From Herbaspirillum sp. (GTDB lineage Bacteria > Pseudomonadota > Gammaproteobacteria > Burkholderiales > Burkholderiaceae_D): a stretch of DNA of 64,000 nucleotides. The position numbers and the translations under genes are program-made. The notes under the pieces were generated by a model. The model searched no databases and was not told the origin of the DNA. It was given only the letters and a program-made list of their open reading frames with translations. The stretch lies in contig NZ_JAGIBI010000007.1 in assembly GCF_017744395.1 (NCBI RefSeq), forward strand, positions 1 to 64,000, written 5' to 3'. Shown here one piece after another: positions 45,144-54,330 of the stretch; within the stretch, counting starts at the first letter, position 1; every line of letters begins with the position of its first letter.

Positions 45144-46616
45144 ATGAAAGAAGCTGCGATGAAAACCAGGCAAGGCACGGATGCCGAACCTCCGTCCGGA
45201 GGCAAGCCGCGCAAGGACGAGTTCGCCGTCATCCGCATGTACCAGGCGCGCGAAGAGATCTACCCGCGCGAGATCAAGGGGCGCTTCGCCAGCCTGCGCT
45301 GGCTGTGCGTGTTCCTGACGCAACTGGTGTTCTACGGCTTGCCCTGGGTGAACTGGAACGGCCGCCAGGCGGTGCTGTTCGACCTGGCTGCGCGCAAGTT
45401 CTACCTGTTCGGCCTGGTGCTGTGGCCGCAGGATTTCATCTGGCTGGCGGCGCTGCTGATCATCTGCGCCTTCGGCCTGTTCCTGTTTACCGCCGTGGCG
45501 GGGCGGGTCTGGTGCGGCTATGCCTGCCCGCAGACGGTCTACACCGAAATCTTCATGTGGATAGAACGCCACATCGAAGGCTCGCGCAGCGCCCGCATGC
45601 GCCTGGACCGCCAGCCGTGGTCGCTGGACAAACTGTGGCGCAAGTCGGCCAAGCATGCGGCCTGGGGCGCGGTGGCGCTGTGGACCGGCATCAGCTTCGT
45701 CGGCTATTTTTCGCCCATGCGCGCGCTGCTGCCCGAACTGGCGGCCTTTGCCTTCGGCCCCTGGGAGATCTTCTGGATCCTGTTCTACGGCTTCGCCACC
45801 TACGGTAATGCCGGCTGGATGCGCGAGCAGGTGTGCAAGTACATGTGCCCCTATGCGCGCTTCCAGAGCGCCATGTTCGACCGCGATTCGCTCATCGTCA
45901 CCTATGACGCGCGCCGCGGCGAGCCGCGCATGCGGCAATCCAATGCGGCCAAGGCAGCCAAGGCAGCCAAGGCTTCCAGCGCCGGCGATTGCATCGATTG
46001 CACGATGTGCGTGCAGGTATGCCCGACCGGCATCGACATCCGCCAGGGCCTGCAGTACATGTGCATCGGCTGCGCCGCCTGCGTCGATGCCTGCGACAGC
46101 GTGATGGACAAGATCGGGCGCCCGCGCGGGCTGATCCGCTATTCCACCGAGAACGCCGTGGAGCAGGGCTTGCCGGCCGCGGCCATCAGGCGCCGGCTGC
46201 TGCGCCCGCGCATCCTGGCCTACAGCGCGATCCTGGCGGCGGTGGCGGGGCTGTTCTGCGCTTCGTTGTGGGTGCGCATGCCGCTCAAGCTGGACGTGAT
46301 CCGCGACCGCGGCTCGATGGGGCGCGAAGTGGAAGACGGCATCATCGAGAACGTATACCGCCTGCAAGTCATCAACACCGACGAGCGTGGCCATCGTTAC
46401 CGCATTGCCGCCAGCGGCATCGCCGGGTTGACGGTGGCGCCGTCCGACGTGATCGACATGGCCGCCACCCAGACCCTGTCGGTGCCGGTGCGGGTGCGGG
46501 CTCCGCACGGGGCCGGCGAGAGCGGCTCCAACAAGATCTATTTCGAATTGCAGGCGGAAGACGATCCGGCGCTGCATGTGAGCGAAAAGGCGGTATTCAT
46601 CGTGCCGCGCCGCTGA
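45144..46616 (+). CDS. ccoG: cbb3 oxidase accessory polyferredoxin CcoG/RdxA
   Basis: A 490-residue membrane polyferredoxin needed for cbb3 assembly; related proteins reduce Cu(II) for copper delivery. About five helices, with WCGYACPQTVYTEIF and QVCKYMCPYARFQ in the membrane part, then a 2x4Fe-4S ferredoxin region (CIDCTMCVQVCPTGID and CIGCAACVDACDS), and a C-terminal periplasmic Ig-like FixG domain. A run AAKAAKAAKA forms the loop before the ferredoxin region. A start at 45144 is used; ATG 45159 is also possible. Confidence 0.95.
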   Translation: MKEAAMKTRQGTDAEPPSGGKPRKDEFAVIRMYQAREEIYPREIKGRFASLRWLCVFLTQLVFYGLPWVNWNGRQAVLFDLAARKFYLFGLVLWPQDFIWLAALLIICAFGLFLFTAVAGRVWCGYACPQTVYTEIFMWIERHIEGSRSARMRLDRQPWSLDKLWRKSAKHAAWGAVALWTGISFVGYFSPMRALLPELAAFAFGPWEIFWILFYGFATYGNAGWMREQVCKYMCPYARFQSAMFDRDSLIVTYDARRGEPRMRQSNAAKAAKAAKASSAGDCIDCTMCVQVCPTGIDIRQGLQYMCIGCAACVDACDSVMDKIGRPRGLIRYSTENAVEQGLPAAAIRRRLLRPRILAYSAILAAVAGLFCASLWVRMPLKLDVIRDRGSMGREVEDGIIENVYRLQVINTDERGHRYRIAASGIAGLTVAPSDVIDMAATQTLSVPVRVRAPHGAGESGSNKIYFELQAEDDPALHVSEKAVFIVPRR

Positions 46617-46640
46617 CCATTTTTTGAAGGAAGACCGACC

Positions 46641-47180
46641 ATGTATCCGAACGCCCAGACCTTGTCCGCCGCCGCCATTCCCTGGTACCGCCACCGCTGG
46701 CCCTGGCTGCTGATGGCGGGGCCGGCCGTGGTGGTGGTGGCCGGCCTGTTCACCGCCTGGCTGGCGGTGAGGCATGGCGACGCGCTGGTGGCCGATGATT
46801 ACTACAAGCAGGGCAAGGCCATCAACAAGGATTTGCGGCGCGACCGCGAAGCCTGGCGCCTGGGCGCCGATATCCGCCTGGCCTACGACCCGGCGGCGGG
46901 GATGCTGCGCGGCCGCCTGCAAATGGCGGAGAAACCGGCGCAGGGCGGCATACTCTATCTGAACCTGGCGCACCCGACCCAGCCTGCCCGCGACCGCGCG
47001 CTGCTCGCCAGGCCGGCGGCAGACGGCAGCTTTGCCGTACCGCTGGATGAACTGGAGCAGGCCCGCTGGCGCCTGGTGGCCGAAGACGGCAGCCATGCCT
47101 GGCGCCTGCACGGCAACTGGGCCTGGCCGCAGCAGCGTGAACTGGAAATGAGCGCGCAGGCTTATGCGCCGGCGGAATAG
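46641..47180 (+). CDS. ccoH: FixH/CcoH family cbb3 assembly protein
   Basis: A 179-residue protein with one N-terminal helix (WPWLLMAGPAVVVVAGLFTA) and the FixH signature DDYYKQGKAIN right after it. CcoH associates with cbb3 assembly intermediates. The periplasmic part is beta-rich. GAAGGAAGACCGACC precedes the ATG. It lies 24 bases after ccoG and is the last assembly gene of the set. Confidence 0.93.
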   Translation: MYPNAQTLSAAAIPWYRHRWPWLLMAGPAVVVVAGLFTAWLAVRHGDALVADDYYKQGKAINKDLRRDREAWRLGADIRLAYDPAAGMLRGRLQMAEKPAQGGILYLNLAHPTQPARDRALLARPAADGSFAVPLDELEQARWRLVAEDGSHAWRLHGNWAWPQQRELEMSAQAYAPAE

Positions 47181-47271
47181 GGGCAGCGCGGCAAACGTTT
47201 CAATCCCAGCCGGCGGCAAGACCGGTACGCATCCCGGGCACGGATGCAGGCAAAACGCAAAGGAGAAGGCA

Positions 47272-47526
47272 ATGCGCAGGAAGCTACGCAATTACGCCAT
47301 CGTCGGCTGGGTGGCATTTCTCATGGCCACCGCGGCCGAAGGCATGTTCTTTTCCCTGTTCGATCCGGCCGACCTGGCGGTCGCCGCGGGTCACCGCGAG
47401 TGGGACGCGCTGGGCGCCTACACGATAGGGTTCTTTTGCTTTTGGGGAAGTTTCGCCGCATCCGGCCTGCTGGCCGTGCGGCTGACGCAATCGGCCCCGC
47501 CGGGGCGGGCGCGCCGTCTGGCGTGA
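47272..47526 (+). CDS. Small two-helix membrane protein
   Basis: An 84-residue protein with two hydrophobic helices (IVGWVAFLMATAAEGMFFSL and IGFFCFWGSFAASGLLAVRL) joined by a short polar loop. The ATG at 47272 has AAAGGAGAAGGCA just upstream. It ends the cco accessory run and is convergent with fnr. Similar short proteins are found near cco genes in relatives, but no function is assigned. Confidence 0.8.
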   Translation: MRRKLRNYAIVGWVAFLMATAAEGMFFSLFDPADLAVAAGHREWDALGAYTIGFFCFWGSFAASGLLAVRLTQSAPPGRARRLA

Positions 47527-47542
47527 ATCGTTGCGGACCGGC

Positions 47543-48364
47543 TCAGCTTGCCGCGCGGGCGCCCGGCGGGGTGCAGGCGTCGACGCCCGCGGCCAGCTTT
47601 TTCAGCGCCGGCAGGTCGATCACTTCCACATCGCGCTGTTCCACCGCCAGCAGACCCTGCTTGCGGAACTTGGAGATCAGGCGGCTGATGCTTTCGATGG
47701 TCAGGCCCAGGTAGTTGCCCACATCCTGGCGCGTCATGCGCAATTGGAAGCGGGTCGACGAATAGCCGCGCGCCGCGTAGCGCGAGGACAGGTTGATCAG
47801 AAAGGCCGCGAAGCGCTGTTCGGCGCGCATGTTCCCCAGCAGCATGATGACGTTCTGCTCGCTGGTGATCTCATGGCTCATGATGCGGTGGAAATGGCGC
47901 AGCAGGTGCGGGATCTGGCCGAACAGCTGCTCCAGGCGCGCGAACGGGATCTCGCACACTTCGCTGTCTTGCAGGGCCACGGCGTCGCACTGGTGGCGTT
48001 CGGTGCTGATGGCGTCCATGCCCAGCAATTCCCCGGGCATCTGGAAGCCGGTGATCTGGCGGTCGCCGTCGAGGTTTTCCTGGTAGGTCTTGAAGTGGCC
48101 CACGCGCACCGCGTAGAGGGCCGTGAAGCGGTCGCCGATGCGGTACAGGAAGTCGTCCCGCGCCACCTTGCGGCGGCCGATGATCTTGTCCAGCCGCTTC
48201 ATGTCGGCCTCGTCCAGGCCCATCGGCAGGCACAGCTGGTGCATGCCGCAGGCGGTGCAACTGCGCAGGGCTGAGCTGCTGGCGGCTTCGCGCGCGGCGG
48301 CCAGGGGCGATGCCTGGTGCAGCGGCGCGGCGGCGTTGAGGGTGGAGTGGCAAGACTGGTTCAT
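47543..48364 (-). CDS. fnr: Fnr-type oxygen-sensing transcriptional regulator
   Basis: A 273-residue Crp/Fnr regulator with an oxygen-labile 4Fe-4S cluster. The N-terminal cysteines Cys36-x2-Cys39-x5-Cys45 (SCTACGMHQLC) plus Cys126 (ERHQCDAV) match the four ligands of Fnr. The cNMP-like fold is central, and the DNA-recognition helix TIESISRLISKF keeps the E-x2-S-R residues that read TTGAT half-sites. It ends the microaerobic cluster and is the likely regulator of the boxes at 36708, 41814 and 50469. A degenerate half-match (TTGATCTGGGACAA, 48463-48476) lies in its own leader. Confidence 0.95.
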   Translation of the reverse strand: MNQSCHSTLNAAAPLHQASPLAAAREAASSSALRSCTACGMHQLCLPMGLDEADMKRLDKIIGRRKVARDDFLYRIGDRFTALYAVRVGHFKTYQENLDGDRQITGFQMPGELLGMDAISTERHQCDAVALQDSEVCEIPFARLEQLFGQIPHLLRHFHRIMSHEITSEQNVIMLLGNMRAEQRFAAFLINLSSRYAARGYSSTRFQLRMTRQDVGNYLGLTIESISRLISKFRKQGLLAVEQRDVEVIDLPALKKLAAGVDACTPPGARAAS

Positions 48365-48631
48365 ACGATGTCCCGGCGAAGATGTGGCAATCTGTGATGG
48401 CCCCATTCTAAGTCTGCAGGGCAGCCGTGTATCGGCGCCATGGCGAAATCAGACGGTATTTCTTGTCCCAGATCAAGCAAGCGGAAAGTAATCGGGAAAG
48501 GCTGCGGGAAAAGGGAAGGGAGAGGGGCGGCCTTGATGGGGATAGTTGGGCGGTATCGCGGGTTTACCGGGGATCCGCGATTGCCCTTCCATGCGGCCGT
48601 CTTGTTATTGGGAGCGAAATGCCGGAACGGT

Positions 48632-49738
48632 TCAGCCTGGGCTTGCGGTTTCCGGCATGGGAAGCGGCTTGCTGGTGGGGCGGCCGCGGAAATCGGTCCA
48701 GCACAGGCGGTTGAAGTCGTACAGCTTGCAGCGGCGCGCGGTATCGAAGTACCAGCGCCAGGAGAACTTCTGGATCACGATGCGGCCGGGCAGCATGGTT
48801 TCCAGTTTCTTCTGCGCCTGCTTCAGGCGGTACAGCGGCACGCTCATGTCGACGTGGTGCGCGGTGTGTTCCATGATGTGGTGCAGCGCCGCGCCCCACC
48901 AGCGGCCGAAGGTCAGGTGCACGGTGGTGGAGACGAAGGGCTGGGCCGCGGCCCAGGTGGCCTTGTCCTGGTACCACGCCACCGCGGTGTGCGTGTGGTG
49001 TACATAGACCACGAAACCCATCATCGCTTTCCAGAACAGGATGGGGACCGCGAAGCCGGCGACGAACAGGCCCCAGAACGACTGGCCGGTGGCTTGCGCG
49101 GCCCAGGCCAGCATGGCGATCCAGGCTGCGGCCGCGAGGCTGACCAGCACGCCGTCCCACATGAATTCTGCGCGGCGGGTGGGCATCTGCCGCTTCGAGG
49201 GGAAGTACATGCGCTTCCACCACATATCCACCATGTAGTACAGGCCGGGCGCCCAGCCGCTGCGGTAGATGCGTTCCAGCTGCCGGCGCCAGCGCGGCAG
49301 GGCGCGGAATTCCTCGAGGCTGCGTGGCTGCCAGACGAAATCGAACCCCTTCAGGTTGGTGTAGCCGTGGTGCACCACGTTATGGCCGATCGCCCACAGG
49401 CTGTAGGGCGTGAGCGACGGAATGAAGAGAATGCGGCCCAGCCAGGTATTGAGCCTGCGATGGGGCGTGAAGCTCTGGTGGCAGGCATCGTGGCCGAGGA
49501 TGAACAGGCGGCCGATGACGAAGCCGGTGGCCATGCCCAGCAGGATCTTGCCGATCATCCATGGCATCCAGACGATGGCTGCCAGCCCGAGGCCGAACAG
49601 GCAGTAGTCGATGGCCGACAGCAGCAGCGCCACGGCGGTGTTGCGCTGGCTGATCGGAACCACCCACGAGCGGATGACCTTGCGGTGTGGCATCGGCGCG
49701 CCGGGGGCGACCGGCGAGGTGTGCGAAGTTGGCGGCAT
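48632..49738 (-). CDS. Membrane fatty acid desaturase
   Basis: A 368-residue di-iron membrane desaturase. The three His boxes are GHDACH, HNVVHH and HTAHHVD, with an extra VHHTHTAV. Hydrophobic helices surround them. Such enzymes use oxygen and reduced ferredoxin to insert double bonds in acyl lipids. AGAGGTTCCCTC precedes the ATG at 49738. It stands between fnr and ompW on the same strand. An oxygen-consuming enzyme here hints at membrane adjustment when oxygen falls; regulation is not shown by the sequence. Confidence 0.92.
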   Translation of the reverse strand: MPPTSHTSPVAPGAPMPHRKVIRSWVVPISQRNTAVALLLSAIDYCLFGLGLAAIVWMPWMIGKILLGMATGFVIGRLFILGHDACHQSFTPHRRLNTWLGRILFIPSLTPYSLWAIGHNVVHHGYTNLKGFDFVWQPRSLEEFRALPRWRRQLERIYRSGWAPGLYYMVDMWWKRMYFPSKRQMPTRRAEFMWDGVLVSLAAAAWIAMLAWAAQATGQSFWGLFVAGFAVPILFWKAMMGFVVYVHHTHTAVAWYQDKATWAAAQPFVSTTVHLTFGRWWGAALHHIMEHTAHHVDMSVPLYRLKQAQKKLETMLPGRIVIQKFSWRWYFDTARRCKLYDFNRLCWTDFRGRPTSKPLPMPETASPG

Positions 49739-49780
49739 GTGAGGGAACCTCTTCTTGCGGTGTGCGTTCGGGAATGGCGC

Positions 49781-50410
49781 TTAGAAGCGGTACCCGATGC
49801 CGACGCCGAACAGCCAGGGATCGATCCTGACGCTGCTGACCTTGGCGCCGCCGATCTTCACGTCGCTGCGAATCTGGACTTTCTTGAGGTCGAAGTTGAC
49901 CAGCCAGTGCTTGTCGATCTTGATGTCCAGGCCGGCCTGCAGGGCGCCGCCGAAGCTGTGGTTGTCCAGCTCGGCCGCGCCGCCCAGCACGTTCGTGTTG
50001 GAAATGCGGGTGTAGTTGATGCCGGCGCCGACATAAGGTGAAAAGCGCGATTCCGGCGTGAAGTGGTATTGCAGCAGCAGGGTCGGCGGCAGTTGCTTGA
50101 AGCTGCCGATGTTCTGGCCGGAGAGGCGCACGTCGTGTTTTTGCGGATAGGTCAGGATCAGCTCAGCCGCGATGTTCGGGGTGAAGAAGTAGCTGATGTC
50201 CAATTCCGGAATGGTCTTGGAACTGACGGTCAGTTGATCCGATTGGGTGGTCACGCCGGCGACCGGGTCGGACTTGTTCTCGGGGCTGATGTTGACGGCG
50301 CGCACGCGCACCAGCCAGGGGCTTTGCGCTTCCTGGGCGAAGGCGGCGGGAGCGGCAAAGGTGGAAGCGAAAGCCGCAGCGGCGGCAGCGATGGTCACGA
50401 GTTTTTTCAC
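49781..50410 (-). CDS. ompW: OmpW family outer-membrane protein
   Basis: A 209-residue eight-stranded barrel of the OmpW/AlkL family, which lets small hydrophobic molecules cross the outer membrane. The signal peptide ends AAFAQEAQ; the mature protein opens WLVRVRAVNISPENKSD and ends GVGIGYRF, both typical. The GTG at 50410 (VKKLVTIAAAA) begins the signal peptide and follows AGGTAGAAACC. A perfect FNR box lies 58 bases upstream, matching the known FNR control of ompW in enterics. Confidence 0.93.
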   Translation of the reverse strand: MKKLVTIAAAAAAFASTFAAPAAFAQEAQSPWLVRVRAVNISPENKSDPVAGVTTQSDQLTVSSKTIPELDISYFFTPNIAAELILTYPQKHDVRLSGQNIGSFKQLPPTLLLQYHFTPESRFSPYVGAGINYTRISNTNVLGGAAELDNHSFGGALQAGLDIKIDKHWLVNFDLKKVQIRSDVKIGGAKVSSVRIDPWLFGVGIGYRF

Positions 50411-50468
50411 GGTTTCTACCTGACGAGTGAAGATGCCCGAAAGGTACGCGTGAAGCGGGGGCGGAGCT

Positions 50469-50482
50469 TTGATGCTGATCAA
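50469..50482. promoter_or_regulatory. FNR box upstream of ompW
   Basis: TTGATGCTGATCAA is a perfect FNR consensus site, 58 bases before the ompW start codon and 138 bases from the divergent toxin gene. Confidence 0.9.
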
Positions 50483-50602
50483 GCGAGGGGGAATCGAAGT
50501 TGATGGAAATGTCAGTGCGATCGGCAACGATGTGGCATTTTTGCCGCGAGAAACCGCTATGTTTTCAGCCTTGTTCTTTTTTGCAAAACTGAAGTGGTAC
50601 AC

Positions 50603-50614
50603 TCAGTGAACTGA
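50603..50614. promoter_or_regulatory. Candidate operator of the toxin-antitoxin pair
   Basis: TCAGTGAACTGA is an inverted repeat of TCAGT around GA, 6 bases before the toxin ATG. Its position suits autorepression by the HTH antitoxin. This is inference from symmetry and place. Confidence 0.4.
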
Positions 50615-50620
50615 TTTGAA

Positions 50621-51013
50621 ATGTCGAAATTCTTGTCCCGGTCTACGGAGGATGACGATGTCCGCCGAATTTTCAAGACCCGATGGTTTGCACGCGAGGC
50701 TCGCCGCTTTGGCATTGCCGATGGCGAGCCGCAGATGGCGATTAACCAGTTGCTGAAGGGACAGGCCGATGATCTGGGGGGCGGGGTGTGGAAGAAGCGC
50801 CTCAGCCAGAATGCCGACAGGGCCATCGTGCTTGCGTGTAGTGGCGGGCATTTTTTCTTTGTGTTCCTGTTCGCCAAGAGCGATATGGCGAATATCCGGC
50901 GCAATGAGCTGCAAGCTTTCCGCAGCCTTGCCGATCAATACGCGAAGTTCGACGAACACTGTTTGAGCCGGCTGGTGAGGCAGGGGACATTGGTGGAGGT
51001 GAAACATGATTGA
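50621..51013 (+). CDS. Type II toxin, RelE/HigB-like
   Basis: A 130-residue protein of the RelE/ParE-type toxin superfamily (HigB-like, DUF1044 group). Conserved features are FKTRWFAREARRFGI, the LGGGVWKKRL segment, and a hydrophobic strand AIVLACSGGHFFFVFLFAKS followed by NIRRNELQAFRSLA. Members are ribosome-dependent mRNA cleavers. It overlaps the antitoxin gene by 8 bases; the toxin-first order is typical of hig modules. Confidence 0.87.
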   Translation: MSKFLSRSTEDDDVRRIFKTRWFAREARRFGIADGEPQMAINQLLKGQADDLGGGVWKKRLSQNADRAIVLACSGGHFFFVFLFAKSDMANIRRNELQAFRSLADQYAKFDEHCLSRLVRQGTLVEVKHD

Positions 51014-51437
51014 AAGAAAAAACAAAAGCCGCTTGGCGGCCGAAGACTCCGGCAAGAAGCTTAAAGCGAGCTCCGGACAACGTGCGGTCAGGCAATTGGC
51101 TGGTGCATATGTCGTGAGGCGCAAACGGCCTCACGCCCAAAGCCCTGCGTTGGAAGCGGTGCATAGCGCGGCGCGGGATCTGCATGAGGCAGGCGTGCTT
51201 GATGTGCTGACCATGCGGCATTTTGACCAGATGTGTTTGTCGGAAGTCATGCTCAGTGCGGAGGATGTGCGTGCCATCCGTCACCAGAACCGGCTGAGCC
51301 AGACGGTATTCGCCCGTTACCTTGGCACCAGCGAGTCGACCGTGAAGCAATGGGAATCCGGCGCCAAGCAACCAAGCGGCATGGCGCGCACCTTGCTCAA
51401 TGCGGTGCGCAAGCACGGTATCGATGTCCTGTCCTGA
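51006..51437 (+). CDS. HTH antitoxin, HigA/XRE-like
   Basis: A 143-residue antitoxin with a basic N-terminal half and a C-terminal Cro/C1-type helix-turn-helix (EDVRAIRHQNRLSQTVFARY, then LGTSESTVKQWESGAKQPSG, about residues 80-120). It would neutralise the toxin encoded just upstream and repress the pair. The DNA-binding domain at the C-terminus, rather than the N-terminus, is usual for this toxin subgroup. Confidence 0.88.
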   Translation: MIERKNKSRLAAEDSGKKLKASSGQRAVRQLAGAYVVRRKRPHAQSPALEAVHSAARDLHEAGVLDVLTMRHFDQMCLSEVMLSAEDVRAIRHQNRLSQTVFARYLGTSESTVKQWESGAKQPSGMARTLLNAVRKHGIDVLS

Positions 51438-51472
51438 GCGGCGTATCCAAATCCCAAGTCTCTGAAGATAAA

Positions 51473-51508
51473 AAAAGCGGCACGCAAGATTGCGTGCCGC
51501 TTTTGTTT
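51473..51508. terminator. Bidirectional intrinsic terminator
   Basis: A 15-bp perfect stem AAAAGCGGCACGCAA/TTGCGTGCCGCTTTT with a 2-base loop and T-rich flanks on both sides separates the toxin-antitoxin operon and acdS. Confidence 0.95.
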
Positions 51509-51527
51509 TGCAGACCTTGTTCGCCGC

Positions 51528-52595
51528 TTATTCCTTGTAGCGCGCTTCGCGCGCCAGCTTGGTCAGGTTTTCCGGATCCTCGAAGGCCTTGTAGTAGGCA
51601 TTGAGCGCCGGCGCGCCGCCGAGGTGGGCATACAGCACGCGCTGGCCCTTGAAGTGGCCCTTCTTGGCCATGTCGATCAGGCCGTCGATGGATTTGCCTT
51701 CGTACACCGGGTCGGTCAGCATCGCTTCCATTTCGGCGGCGGTGCGGATGGCGGCGATGGTCTGCTCGCTGGGCAGGCCGTAGGCCGGGCCGCTGTAGTC
51801 GGGGATGATCTCGATGTCGGCGTCTTTCAGCACCACCTTCTTGCCGCCCTTGGAGGCGATCAGCTCGCAGGTGTCGTTGGCGATCTTGGTGACGGCGCGG
51901 CGGGTCATCGCCTCGTCGTCGGCGGTGTCGATGCCGATCACGCGGCGGCGCTTTTCCTGCGCGGCGAAGCCGACCACCATGCCGGCTTGCGTGGAGCCGG
52001 TGCAGGTCGCCACCACGATGTTGTCGAAGAAGATGCCCAGTTGCTGTTCCTGCATCGCCACTTCGTCGGCGAAGTTGGCGTAGCCCAGGCCGCCCAGCGG
52101 ATGGTCGGAGGCGCCGGCGGGGATGGGGTAGGGCTTGCCGCCTTTCTTGCGCACATCTTCCAGCGCCTGGGCCCAGGTGTCTTTCTCTGTGGTCGAGTAG
52201 CCGTAGCCGCCCATGATCGGATTGCCGCCCATGATGCGGGTCAAGAGGATGTTGCCGACCTTGTCGTAGACCGGGTCGTCCCATTCCAGCCAGGTTTCCT
52301 GCACGGTGTACGACTTCATGCCGACCGCGGCGGCGGCGGCGCATACCTGGCGCGTGTGGTTGGACTGGATGTTGCCGATCGAGACCAGCGTGTCGCAGCC
52401 CTTGGCCAGCGCGTCGGCCACCAGCCATTCCAGCTTGCGGATCTTGTTGCCGCCGAAGGCCAGGCCGGAGGAGACGTCGTCGCGCTTGGCCCAGATTTCG
52501 GTGCCCAGCATTGCCGACAGGCGTTCCAGCTTGTGGATCGGGGAAGGAAAGAAGCCCAGCGTCTTGCGCGGGAAGAGTTTGTCGAGTGCCAGCAT
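51528..52595 (-). CDS. acdS: 1-aminocyclopropane-1-carboxylate deaminase
   Basis: A 355-residue PLP enzyme that splits ACC, the plant ethylene precursor, to 2-oxobutyrate and ammonia. The PLP lysine is Lys51 (FGGNKIRKLEW), and Ser78 is in NIQSNH. The residues that tell true ACC deaminase from D-cysteine desulfhydrase are present: Tyr298-Glu299 in DPVYEGKS and Leu325 in LYAHLGG (Ser/Thr and Thr in the desulfhydrases). The C-terminus is slightly longer than the usual 338. It is divergent from its Lrp-type regulator at 52784. The trait is associated with plant-growth promotion. Confidence 0.94.
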   Translation of the reverse strand: MLALDKLFPRKTLGFFPSPIHKLERLSAMLGTEIWAKRDDVSSGLAFGGNKIRKLEWLVADALAKGCDTLVSIGNIQSNHTRQVCAAAAAVGMKSYTVQETWLEWDDPVYDKVGNILLTRIMGGNPIMGGYGYSTTEKDTWAQALEDVRKKGGKPYPIPAGASDHPLGGLGYANFADEVAMQEQQLGIFFDNIVVATCTGSTQAGMVVGFAAQEKRRRVIGIDTADDEAMTRRAVTKIANDTCELIASKGGKKVVLKDADIEIIPDYSGPAYGLPSEQTIAAIRTAAEMEAMLTDPVYEGKSIDGLIDMAKKGHFKGQRVLYAHLGGAPALNAYYKAFEDPENLTKLAREARYKE

Positions 52596-52729
52596 GGGTT
52601 GCTCCGGTTCAGGTTCAGTTCAGGAAAATGGTCCGATCCGCATCGAATCGCCGGGATCAACTTTACGCTTGGCCGTTTAAATGGTGTTTCCGAATTTATG
52701 CCATTATCTGGTTGGTTAAATCGATGGTT

Positions 52730-52749
52730 TTTTATTTTTTAAAATAAAA
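52730..52749. promoter_or_regulatory. AT-rich inverted repeat between acdS and acdR
   Basis: TTTTATTTT and AAAATAAAA form a perfect 9-bp inverted repeat around TT, 34 bases before the acdR start. Lrp-type proteins favour AT-rich symmetric sites, so it may be the AcdR operator. The surroundings (52690-52760) are strikingly AT-rich for this genome. Confidence 0.45.
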
Positions 52750-52783
52750 ATCCTTAAGATAAACATTAATCGGAAGAATCATC

Positions 52784-54291
<1,508 letters not shown>

Positions 54292-54330
54292 AATGAGGCG
54301 AGGGGCGCCCCTTGCCAGCCGCCGGCGCGG

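Noticed and set aside
48463-48476. TTGATCTGGGACAA in the fnr leader as an FNR box
   Set aside because: One half-site is perfect but the other has two mismatches, so it is not listed as a supported site.
51528-52595. D-cysteine desulfhydrase as the identity of the PLP enzyme
   Set aside because: Glu299 and Leu325 are the ACC deaminase residues; the desulfhydrases have Ser/Thr and Thr there.
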